Source: M3007 sp044224705
Lineage (GTDB): Bacteria; Bacteroidota; Bacteroidia; Chitinophagales; Saprospiraceae
Length of the DNA: 23,063 bases
Reading direction: 5' to 3'
NCBI GenBank assembly: GCA_044224705.1
Contig: JBGAJY010000073.1
Coordinates: 1-23,063, forward strand
Below the pieces are notes generated by a model. The model made no database searches. It saw nothing but the letters and a program-made list of their open reading frames with translations, and was not told where the DNA came from. Each line of letters starts with the position of its first letter. Within the stretch, counting starts at the first letter, position 1. A program made the translations under genes and the position numbers. Below, one piece after another: positions 12,925 to 20,852 of the stretch.

Positions 12925-15858
12925 ATGATTGAACGCAAACTCAAATCATGCCTGGCAGTGTTATGCTGCTGGATGATTGCGCTAGGCATGGCCTACGGAC
13001 AGCGGCAAATCACTGGTACGGTCACGGATTCCGAAACCGGTGAGGCGCTTATCGGAGCAACGGTTGCTGCCGTGGGGGTACCCGCAGGCGCTGTGACCGA
13101 TCTTGACGGCAAATTCAGCCTCAGATTGCCTGAAGGTGTAACGGAACTGCGCTTTTCCTATTCCGGATATGCCGAACAAATTATCGCCCTTGGCGCCACG
13201 AACGTTCTCGACGTGCAACTGGTACCGGGCCTTTCGCTGCAGGAAACCGTCGTGATCGGTTACGGCACGGTCAAGCGTGAAGACGCTACCGGCGCGGTGA
13301 ACACCGTGACGTCCAGAGACTTCAACCAAGGCGCCCTGGTGGCACCTCAGGAACTGATCGTCGGTAAAATCGCCGGCGTGGCGGTCACGCCCAACGCCGA
13401 CCCCGGCGGCGGCGCCACCATCCGCATCCGCGGCGGTTCTTCGCTCAGCGCTACCAATGATCCCCTGATCGTGATCGATGGCGTACCGGTGGACAACGGC
13501 AGCATCGCCGGCGAACGCAATGCCCTGAATATCGTGAATCCGAACGATATCGAGACCTTCACAGTCCTGAAAGACGCTTCGGCTACGGCGATCTACGGCT
13601 CCCGCGCCTCCAACGGTGTGATCATTATCACGACTAAAAAAGGCAAATCGGGCCGCAAAATCGGCGTTGACCTCAACGCCAATGTTTCGATCAGCGACCG
13701 CATCAACCAAATCGATGTGCTGTCGGCCGACGAATTCCGCAGCCTGATCCGTTCGCGCTTTCCGGATGGGCACCCCGCCCTCGGCCTTATGGGTTCGGCA
13801 AATACGAACTGGCAGGATGAAATTTACCAGACCGGTATCGGCCAGGAAGTCAACCTGGGTATCAGCGGTGCGGTGGTACAGATTCCCTACCGTGTTTCGC
13901 TGGGCTACAACAACCGCGACGGCATCCTGAAAACGGATGAATTCCAGCGTTTTACGGCTGGCGTCAACCTCTCGCCCGGTTTTATCAACAACACCCTTCA
14001 GGTGAATGTGAACCTGAAGACGATGCAAACCAAAAACCGCTTCGGCAACCGGGATGCCATCGGCGCCGCCGTGGCTTTTGATCCCACCCAATCCATTCAC
14101 GATCCCGGCAACAAATTTGGCGGATACACCACCTGGACGGATACTTTGGGCAACCTGCTTACCGTGGCTCCGCACAACCCAGTAGCTTACCTGGACCTCA
14201 AGGAAGACCGCGCGGACGTGAACCGCCTCATCGGCAATGTGCAACTCGACTACCGCTTCTGGTTCCTGCCCGATCTGCGGGCCAACCTGAACCTGGGTTA
14301 TGACCGCTCCAGCAGCGACGGCACCGTGACGGCGCCGCCTTATGCTTCCTTCGCCTATGTCGACGGCGGCCTGAACACCACGTACACCCAGGAGAAGAAA
14401 AACGAACTGCTCGAATTCTACCTGAACTATGCCCGTAACCTTGGCCGCACCCGGCTCGACGTCATGGGCGGCTATTCCTGGCAGCATTTTTACTACAACG
14501 ACGAGTCGAAATCGACCAACACCGACGGCTCGAAAGTCCTCCGGCCGTTCAATGCCGATCCGCGGGAATACTACCTGCTGTCGCTCTTCGGTCGCCTGAA
14601 CTACACCCTGTACGATCGCTACCTGCTGACGTTTACGGTTCGCCGCGACGGTACCTCCCGCTTCGCGGAAGACAACCGCTGGGGCCTCTTCCCTTCGGTG
14701 GCTCTGGGCTGGAAAATTATCGACAACCGCGACGGCGCGCTCAATTCGCTCAAATTGCGCGTCAGCTGGGGTAAAACCGGCCAGCAGGGCATCAGCGACG
14801 ACCTGTATCCCTACCTGGCGCGCTACCTGTCCAGCTATGACAATGCGCAATACCAGTTTGGCCAGGCGTTCTATCCGACGCTGCGCCCGAATGGCTACGA
14901 CGCCAATATCAAATGGGAAGAAACGGAAACCTACAACGCCGGTATCGACTACGAACTCTTCGACGGCCGCGTATACGGCTCACTGGAATACTACATTCGC
15001 AAAACCAGCGACCTAATCAACTTCATCCCCGTGCCGGCAGGCTCCAACCTGACCAACTTCATCACGACCAACGTCGGCGACCTGGAAAACCGCGGGGTGG
15101 AATTTTCGATCAACACGATTCCCTACCGCACGTCCAACTCGGCCTGGGAACTCGGCGCCAACATGACGGTGAATAAGAACGAAATCACGAAACTGACGGC
15201 AACCGACGACCCGAACTATCTCGGCGTTTTAGTAGGGGGTATCTCCGGTGGCGTGGGCAACACGATCCAGATCAACAGCGTGGGCTTCCCGGCCAATTCT
15301 TTCTTCGTGTACGAACAGGTATACGACAACCAGGGCATGCCGATCGAGGGACTTTACGTGGACCGCAACGGCGACGGCCAAATTACCCCCGACGACCGCT
15401 ACCGTTTGGAAAAACCGACTCCCGACGTATTGCTGGGCTTTTATACCAACTACCGCTACGGTAATTTCGACATCGGTGTGGGCGCCCGTGCCAGCATCGG
15501 CAACTACGTGTACAACAACATCCAATCCAACGGTACCGACTATAACCGCCTGTACAGCAGCGTCGGCTACATTGGCAACGTGGAAGACCACTACAAGGAA
15601 ATCGACTTTACCGTGCCGCAGTATTTCAGCGACCATTTTGTTCAGAATGCCTCTTTCCTGCGCTTCGACCACATCACGGCCGGTTACAGCTTCAACAATC
15701 TCGGCTTTCTGAGGAAATTGCGCGTGACGGCATCGGTTCAAAACCCGTTCGTCATCAGCAACTACGACGGCCTCGATCCTGAAGTATTCGACGGTAGAGA
15801 CAACAATCTCTATCCCCGCTCCCGAACCTATCTGGTTGGTGTGAATGCCAGTTTCTAA
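12925..15858 (+). CDS. susC: SusC/RagA-family TonB-linked outer-membrane transporter
   Basis: The 977-residue outer-membrane beta-barrel would import an oligosaccharide using TonB energy, capped by the SusD lipoprotein encoded next. It has a signal peptide (1-25, ending YGQ), a carboxypeptidase-regulatory-like domain (about 28-100; ITGTVTDSETGEALIGATV), and the SusC signature ETVVIGYGTVKREDATGAV (107-125). A plug domain follows (ATIRIRGGSSL, LIVIDGVPVDNG, LKDASATAIYGSRASNGVIIITTKKG), then a long barrel ending in aromatic Phe (YLVGVNASF). Length is normal. It lies 18 bp before susD and heads a three-gene operon closed by a terminator at 19146. The symbol denotes family; the nearby GH53 gene points to galactan rather than starch. 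Confidence 0.93.
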   Translation: MIERKLKSCLAVLCCWMIALGMAYGQRQITGTVTDSETGEALIGATVAAVGVPAGAVTDLDGKFSLRLPEGVTELRFSYSGYAEQIIALGATNVLDVQLVPGLSLQETVVIGYGTVKREDATGAVNTVTSRDFNQGALVAPQELIVGKIAGVAVTPNADPGGGATIRIRGGSSLSATNDPLIVIDGVPVDNGSIAGERNALNIVNPNDIETFTVLKDASATAIYGSRASNGVIIITTKKGKSGRKIGVDLNANVSISDRINQIDVLSADEFRSLIRSRFPDGHPALGLMGSANTNWQDEIYQTGIGQEVNLGISGAVVQIPYRVSLGYNNRDGILKTDEFQRFTAGVNLSPGFINNTLQVNVNLKTMQTKNRFGNRDAIGAAVAFDPTQSIHDPGNKFGGYTTWTDTLGNLLTVAPHNPVAYLDLKEDRADVNRLIGNVQLDYRFWFLPDLRANLNLGYDRSSSDGTVTAPPYASFAYVDGGLNTTYTQEKKNELLEFYLNYARNLGRTRLDVMGGYSWQHFYYNDESKSTNTDGSKVLRPFNADPREYYLLSLFGRLNYTLYDRYLLTFTVRRDGTSRFAEDNRWGLFPSVALGWKIIDNRDGALNSLKLRVSWGKTGQQGISDDLYPYLARYLSSYDNAQYQFGQAFYPTLRPNGYDANIKWEETETYNAGIDYELFDGRVYGSLEYYIRKTSDLINFIPVPAGSNLTNFITTNVGDLENRGVEFSINTIPYRTSNSAWELGANMTVNKNEITKLTATDDPNYLGVLVGGISGGVGNTIQINSVGFPANSFFVYEQVYDNQGMPIEGLYVDRNGDGQITPDDRYRLEKPTPDVLLGFYTNYRYGNFDIGVGARASIGNYVYNNIQSNGTDYNRLYSSVGYIGNVEDHYKEIDFTVPQYFSDHFVQNASFLRFDHITAGYSFNNLGFLRKLRVTASVQNPFVISNYDGLDPEVFDGRDNNLYPRSRTYLVGVNASF

Positions 15859-15876
15859 CTATAAAAAAATGCAACA

Positions 15877-18066
15877 ATGAAGTATAAAGCACTATCGCTG
15901 CTCATTTTCAGCGTCGCGGTTATGGCGGTATCCTGTTTCAAAGACCTGGACACCACGCCCCTCGATCCGGACGTCATAACTTCGGCCACTGTCTACGACA
16001 ATCCGGCTGCCTACAAACAAGTACTGGCCAAACTCTACGCCGGTCTGGCCCTCAGCGGCCAGCAAGGCCCCGCCGGCCAGGCGGATATTTCCGGAATCGA
16101 CGAAGGATTCTCCACCTACCTGCGCCAGTACTGGAAAGCCCAGGAACTCCCGACCGACGAGGCCGTTATTGCCTGGAACGACGGTACCATCCAGGACTTC
16201 CACCAGCAGGACTGGGACGCCAACAACGAATTCGTCACGGCCATGTACAACCGGATTTTTTACCAAATCTCCTTGTGCAATGAATTCCTCCGGGAAACCA
16301 CCGACGACAAACTCAACAGCCGCGGCGTAGACGCGGGGCTCAAAGCCGAAATCGGCAAATTCCGCGCAGAAGCCCGTTTCCTGCGCGCCCTGAGCTACTG
16401 GCACGCACTCGACCTCTTCCGCGTGCCGCCCAAGGTGTCGGAAAACGACAAAGTCGGTTCGTTCTTCCCGCCGCAGTTTGGCAAAGAAGAACTCTTCAAT
16501 TACATCGAGAGCGAACTCAAAGCCATTGACTCCGAACTCGCCGCCCCCCGTACCAACGAGTACGGTCGCGCCGACCAGGCCTGCGCCTGGATGCTGCTGG
16601 CTAAACTTTACCTCAATTCGGAAGTCTACCTCCAGCGCGCACGCTGGGCCGACTGCATCACGTACTGCCAAAAAGTGATCGGCGCCGGCTATACGCTCGA
16701 GCCCAATTACAGCCACTTATTTATGGCTGATAATGACAAGGCTCAGGGGGTGATTTTCCCGGTTCTGTTCGATGGACTGCGCTCGAAAACCTATGGCGGT
16801 ATGACCTTCGTCGTACACGCAGCCGTGGGCGGGAGCATGAATATCAATGATTTCGGCATCGACGGCGGCTGGGGCGGTACTCGCGTAACCAGCGCTTTTG
16901 TCAGTAAATTCCCTCCCGGAGGCGCGAGCGATGTGGTGGTCCCCAATCCGGGCAATACCAGCTATCCGGTGATTTACGCGCCAGGCGGCTACCAGGGCTG
17001 GAACCCGGCCGAAGCCGCCCAACTCAGCTCGCGCAACAGCGACAATACTTATGAAGGCTACATCTGGTTCCCCGACGATCAAAAGGAATTCAAGTTCACG
17101 ACCGGCCCGAACTGGGATGTCAACTTCGGCGACGATGGCGCCAACGGCACCCTCGAACCCAACGGCGCCAATATCGTTATCCCTTCCGGCGGTTTTTACA
17201 AAATCAACGTGAACCTGAACGACAACACCTACACCTTGCTGAAAACCGAATGGGGCGTCATCGGAAGCGCCACGCCCGACGGCTGGAACTCCGACCAGAA
17301 TATGACCTACGATGCCACGGAAGGCGCCTGGACGATCACGCTCAACCTCCTCGGCGGACAGGAAATTAAATTCCGCGCCAATGACGACTGGGGACTGAAC
17401 TATGGCGACAACGGCGCCGACGCCCTGCTCGAAGAAGGCGGCTCGAACATCGCCATCCCGACCAACGGCCTGTACAAAATCAACCTGTACATCGACAAGC
17501 CGGACTACACGTACTCCATCTCCCGCCCGGCTTTCGATAGCCGCGCCATGTTCTACACCACCGGCCAGTCGCTGGAAATCACGGATATTTCCCAGTTTAC
17601 CTCGGGTTATGCCATTACAAAGTTCAAAAACGTGACCTCCACAGGCGCTCCGGGTTCCGACCCGACCTTTGTGGACACGGATTTCCCGATGTTCCGCATT
17701 GAAGATGCCTACCTGATGTACGCAGAAGCCACCCTGCGCGGCGGCGGCGGCGATGCCGGTCTTGCGCTCGATTTGGTGAACCTCATCCGTCAACGCGCTT
17801 ACAACGGCACCGGCGGCAATATTTCGGCGAATGAACTCACCCTTGATTTCATCCTCGACGAACGCGCCCGTGAACTGTACTGGGAATGCCAGCGCCGTAC
17901 CGACCTCGTTCGTTTCGGCAAATTCTCCAACACCGACTACCTCTGGCCCTGGAAAGGCGGCGTGCCGGAAGGCGTCAGCCGTCCGCAATTTTATGACATC
18001 TACCCGATCCCTGCTTCGGATCTCGGCGCCAACCCGAATCTGCAACAGAACGACCCGAACTATTAA
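15877..18066 (+). CDS. susD: SusD/RagB-family glycan-binding lipoprotein with an inserted pair of SusE/SusF-like modules
   Basis: A 729-residue surface lipoprotein with lipobox Cys20 (MAVSC) that would close over SusC and capture glycan. The SusD helical scaffold is readable at 40-345 (FRAEARFLRALSYWHALDLF, ACAWMLLAKLYLNSEVY) and again at 553-729 (DSRAMFYTTGQSLEI, MFRIEDAYLMYAEATLRGG, LIRQRAYNG, LDERARELYWECQRRTDLVRFGKF, YPIPASDL). Between them, residues about 350-549 are extra: two beta-rich modules (about 364-455 and 457-548) closely similar to the two C-terminal modules of the SusE-like protein downstream. Without this insert the protein would be about 530 residues, the usual SusD size. 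The insert enters a loop between SAFVSKF and FDSRAMFY and keeps both halves in frame. It lies 21 bp before the susE-like gene. Confidence 0.92.
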   Translation: MKYKALSLLIFSVAVMAVSCFKDLDTTPLDPDVITSATVYDNPAAYKQVLAKLYAGLALSGQQGPAGQADISGIDEGFSTYLRQYWKAQELPTDEAVIAWNDGTIQDFHQQDWDANNEFVTAMYNRIFYQISLCNEFLRETTDDKLNSRGVDAGLKAEIGKFRAEARFLRALSYWHALDLFRVPPKVSENDKVGSFFPPQFGKEELFNYIESELKAIDSELAAPRTNEYGRADQACAWMLLAKLYLNSEVYLQRARWADCITYCQKVIGAGYTLEPNYSHLFMADNDKAQGVIFPVLFDGLRSKTYGGMTFVVHAAVGGSMNINDFGIDGGWGGTRVTSAFVSKFPPGGASDVVVPNPGNTSYPVIYAPGGYQGWNPAEAAQLSSRNSDNTYEGYIWFPDDQKEFKFTTGPNWDVNFGDDGANGTLEPNGANIVIPSGGFYKINVNLNDNTYTLLKTEWGVIGSATPDGWNSDQNMTYDATEGAWTITLNLLGGQEIKFRANDDWGLNYGDNGADALLEEGGSNIAIPTNGLYKINLYIDKPDYTYSISRPAFDSRAMFYTTGQSLEITDISQFTSGYAITKFKNVTSTGAPGSDPTFVDTDFPMFRIEDAYLMYAEATLRGGGGDAGLALDLVNLIRQRAYNGTGGNISANELTLDFILDERARELYWECQRRTDLVRFGKFSNTDYLWPWKGGVPEGVSRPQFYDIYPIPASDLGANPNLQQNDPNY
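16924..17523 (+). other. SusE/SusF-like double module inserted in SusD (domain-level feature)
   Basis: Codons 350-549 of the SusD gene encode two tandem modules sharing YQGWNPA, YEGYI, GDDGANGTLE, NGANIV, GSATP, WTIT and IKFRAND with the downstream SusE-like protein. DNA similarity is also strong: a 22-bp identical stretch within gctaccagggctggaaccc... occurs at about 16988 and 18578. Within the pair, modules 1 and 2 also resemble each other (FGDDGANGTLE against YGDNGADALLE). Boundaries are approximate and judged by eye. Confidence 0.85.
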
Positions 18067-18087
18067 TTTCAAAAAGATTCAACTGCA

Positions 18088-19122
18088 ATGAAAAAATATC
18101 TCTTTCTGATGTTCGGTGCGACGCTGTTCTGGACAGCCTGCAGCGATAAAGAAACGGATCCGGTGCTCCAATTGGGCGCCGCTCCGGCCATCACCAGCCC
18201 CAGCGGCGGTTCGGAATACATTCTGGTCGACTCCCTGGCGGACGACGTGTTTTCCAACTTTACCTGGACGGCCGCTGAATTTGGCTTCGATGCCGGCGTC
18301 AATTACACTCTGGAACTGGACGTAGCCGGCAACGATTTTGCCGCCCCGGTCACCCTCGGTGCGGTGAACAAACTGGCGCTGACCAACGTGACCAATGGCA
18401 AAATCAACAACATCCTGCTGGCCAAAAACCTCGACGGCGAAGTAGCCCACGACATTCAATTCCGCGTGGCCGCCAAGATCAATCCGGATGTTCCCGTGGT
18501 GTATTCGCAGCCCATCACCCTTCGGATCACACCCTATACGGAAGTAGTCAACTATCCGCAACTCCAGGTGCCCGGCAGCTACCAGGGCTGGAACCCGGCG
18601 GACAATGCCACCATCATTTTCTCCGTCCGGAGCGATGATAAATACGAAGGCTACATCAACTTCCCGAACCCGGGCGCCGAATACAAATACACCGTAGGCC
18701 CCAGCTGGGACCTCAACTACGGCGATGACGGCGCCAACGGCACACTGGAGAAAAACGGCGCTAACATTGTGCTCACCGATGCCGGTGTGTACAAACTGAA
18801 CGTCGACCTGAACGCCAAGACGCATACCCACACCAAAACGGATTGGGGACTGATCGGCTCGGCAACGCCTACCAGCTGGGATTCCGACACGAATATGGAC
18901 TATGATGCAGCCAACAACAAGTGGACGATCACCATCAACCTCGTGCCCGGCGATATCAAGTTCCGTGCGAACGACGCCTGGGACATCAACTTTGGCGACG
19001 ACGGCGCCGACAAAAAGCTGGAATACGGCGGCGCCAACATCGCCGTTGCAGAAGCCGGCAATTACACCATCGAACTGTTACTCGGTGCCGCGGTGTACCG
19101 GTACAAAATCACGAAGAACTGA
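18088..19122 (+). CDS. SusE/SusF-like surface glycan-binding lipoprotein
   Basis: A 344-residue lipoprotein (signal peptide with lipobox TAC, Cys18). Residues about 25-150 match the N-terminal SusE Ig-like region (PAITSPSGGSEYILVD, FTWTAAEFGFDAGVNYTLELD). Two tandem glycan-binding-type modules follow at about 156-248 and 251-343 (SYQGWNPA, YEGYINFP, GDDGANGTLEKNGANIV; then GSATPTSWDSDTNM, IKFRANDAWDINFGDDGADKKLE). It would sit on the cell surface and hold the polysaccharide for the SusCD complex. It is the last gene of the operon, 21 bp after susD, and ends 24 bp before a Rho-independent terminator. Its modules are the relatives of the insert in SusD. Aromatic residues for sugar stacking are plentiful, but the ligand cannot be deduced. 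Confidence 0.88.
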   Translation: MKKYLFLMFGATLFWTACSDKETDPVLQLGAAPAITSPSGGSEYILVDSLADDVFSNFTWTAAEFGFDAGVNYTLELDVAGNDFAAPVTLGAVNKLALTNVTNGKINNILLAKNLDGEVAHDIQFRVAAKINPDVPVVYSQPITLRITPYTEVVNYPQLQVPGSYQGWNPADNATIIFSVRSDDKYEGYINFPNPGAEYKYTVGPSWDLNYGDDGANGTLEKNGANIVLTDAGVYKLNVDLNAKTHTHTKTDWGLIGSATPTSWDSDTNMDYDAANNKWTITINLVPGDIKFRANDAWDINFGDDGADKKLEYGGANIAVAEAGNYTIELLLGAAVYRYKITKN

Positions 19123-19145
19123 TTGAGTTCTTTGTCATGATGTTG

Positions 19146-19178
19146 AGCGCCACCTCGGAAATGGGGTGGCGCTTTTTT
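19146..19178 (+). terminator. Rho-independent terminator of the susC-susD-susE operon
   Basis: A 9-bp perfect stem (agcgccacc at 19146-19154 with ggtggcgct at 19165-19173), a 10-nt loop, and a run of six T residues at 19173-19178. It lies 24 bp after the SusE-like stop codon. This is the only classical U-tract terminator seen in the window. Confidence 0.85.
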
Positions 19179-19222
19179 GTTTATGTGGTCAACAAAACAC
19201 TAATGAGGTTAGGGAATACCGC

Positions 19223-20635
19223 TCATTCACCCAAAAACACCCCGCGTGCGCCCACCATCGCGGCGCCGTCTTTGACCAAAACATAGTACAACCCGGCGGG
19301 CAAATCCGGTAGAGCAAACGAAACCGTTTCGGACTGCGCCATCTGTCGCGAGGCCAGCGCCTTTCCGTCGCGGCTCATTACACTGATCTCGACTTTTTCG
19401 CCGGAAAAACCGTCCAGGCGCAGCGTCAGGCTCCGGTGGCCGCTGTCGGGCCACACTTCGAAACGTTTGACCGGAGCGGGCAGGTCCTGCACCGCCGAGA
19501 GATTGTCGTAGTGGTGCGACATAAAAAAAATACCCCCGTCGGGCAGCAGGTTGTTCTGAAAATCAAAAAAAGTCGCGTGTTCCTGGCTGGAACCCTGCCC
19601 CCACTGGTTCCAGCAGGGCGACGACACCCAGGCCGGCTCCCAGTAGACCACACCGCTGCCGCCTTTGTCGATCACTTCCTGGGTGAGGTCGATGTTCCAT
19701 TGCAACTGGTTTTGCGGATTGGCTGGGGCGTAATCCGGATGCACCTCGTTGATGATATTGGTGGAATTGTCGTTGCTGAGCGTAGTCCAAATGTAGCCCG
19801 TTTCAAAAATCATGACCTCTTTCCCCGGATAGGTTTGTTTCAGTTGGGCGATCACATTGCCCGCATCTCCGATGGTGGTCGGGTGGTGCCAGGCCCAGTA
19901 ATAGGACAACCCGATGACGTCGAAATCGGTCACGCCGTGGCTCCAGAAGCCTTGCATGAGCCAGCCCGCGTCGGCGGGTCCGGCGATGTGGAGGGCTACC
20001 TTGACGGAATGGCCAGTGCTGTTTTCCACATCGCGCACGGCCTGGATGGCCCGGTTGAAGAGCTGGCTGTTGCGGTTCCAGTCGAGCGTCCACACGGCGT
20101 TGTCGACCGGGGAGAGCAGGATGCCGCGATTGGTTTCGTTGCCGATCTGGACCATTTCGGGCAGTAGTCCTTCCGAGTCGAGCGCCAGCAGGGTGGAAGA
20201 AATGTAGTTGTAAAGGGAGTCTTTCAGCACCGGCAGGTTGTCCACCACACCCAGCCACGCGGCCGGAACCAGTTGTTTGCCCGGGTCGGCCCAATTGTCG
20301 GACAGATGGAAATCCAGCAGCACCTGCATGCCCAGCGCTTTGGCGCGCATGATGCTGAACCGCACATCTTCAAAATCGGAATAGCGGTTGCCCGAATTGA
20401 GTCCGTCATACCAGGCCGGGGTGTGCCAGAGCCGCAGCCGGACGAGGTTGCAACCGTGGTCGGCGAAAATCTGGTAGGGGTCTTTGGGTTGTCCCATTTC
20501 TTTGTAAACAACTCCGCAGTCCTCCATTTCATGGACGTAGGAAAGGTCGGAGCCGAAGTAGAAAGTTTGGGTGCCGGCATCGGGCAGCCCCAGAAAACCC
20601 AGGAGCAAAACGAGCAGAAAACTATGTTTGATCAT
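19223..20635 (-). CDS. GH53 arabinogalactan endo-beta-1,4-galactanase with T9SS-like C-terminal domain
   Basis: A 470-residue secreted enzyme. It has a signal peptide (about 1-22, without lipobox) and a (beta/alpha)8 catalytic domain at 24-385. FYFGSDLSYVHEMEDCG, VRLRLWHTPAW and VLLDFHLSDNWADPGKQ are GH53 landmarks. Acid/base Glu167 is in QIGNETNRG and nucleophile Glu278 in MIFETGYIW. These retaining enzymes cut beta-1,4-galactan of pectin type I arabinogalactan. Residues about 391-470 (FEVWPDSGHRSLTLRL, LPDLPAGLYYVLVKDG) look like a type A sorting domain of the type IX secretion system, so the enzyme is probably surface-attached or released. ATG 20635 starts the signal peptide; an upstream ATG at 20740 gives a non-native leader. 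Convergent with the sus operon. Confidence 0.9.
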   Translation of the reverse strand: MIKHSFLLVLLLGFLGLPDAGTQTFYFGSDLSYVHEMEDCGVVYKEMGQPKDPYQIFADHGCNLVRLRLWHTPAWYDGLNSGNRYSDFEDVRFSIMRAKALGMQVLLDFHLSDNWADPGKQLVPAAWLGVVDNLPVLKDSLYNYISSTLLALDSEGLLPEMVQIGNETNRGILLSPVDNAVWTLDWNRNSQLFNRAIQAVRDVENSTGHSVKVALHIAGPADAGWLMQGFWSHGVTDFDVIGLSYYWAWHHPTTIGDAGNVIAQLKQTYPGKEVMIFETGYIWTTLSNDNSTNIINEVHPDYAPANPQNQLQWNIDLTQEVIDKGGSGVVYWEPAWVSSPCWNQWGQGSSQEHATFFDFQNNLLPDGGIFFMSHHYDNLSAVQDLPAPVKRFEVWPDSGHRSLTLRLDGFSGEKVEISVMSRDGKALASRQMAQSETVSFALPDLPAGLYYVLVKDGAAMVGARGVFLGE

Positions 20636-20852
20636 GACAAAAGTCCTTGAAATAGAATGCTTTGACGAAGATAGGACCAGTAGGCGGGTCCGGCTCATCC
20701 CTTTTTTTTCGGCATTCCTCCTTCTTAAACCGGCACTCATCCAGCCTTTTTTGACGCAATGTCTGTGGCGGGTTCATTTTTGCTTTTGATAAAAACAATT
20801 TATACCGCCTGTACCAGCTTTGCGGTTACTTTGTTGAAAGATCAACTATCAC

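Noticed and set aside
12982..14850. 622-codon open frame on the minus strand opposite susC
   Set aside because: It is a shadow frame of a clear SusC gene, with no recognisable motifs; long antisense frames are expected from the codon bias of this GC-rich DNA.
16717..18072. 451-codon minus-strand open frame opposite susD
   Set aside because: Shadow of the SusD coding strand, whose helical and inserted modules are unambiguous.
20818..20840. TACTTTG promoter-like box upstream of the first kinase
   Set aside because: It is one base short of TAnnTTTG and has no suitably spaced -33 element, so it was not listed as a promoter.
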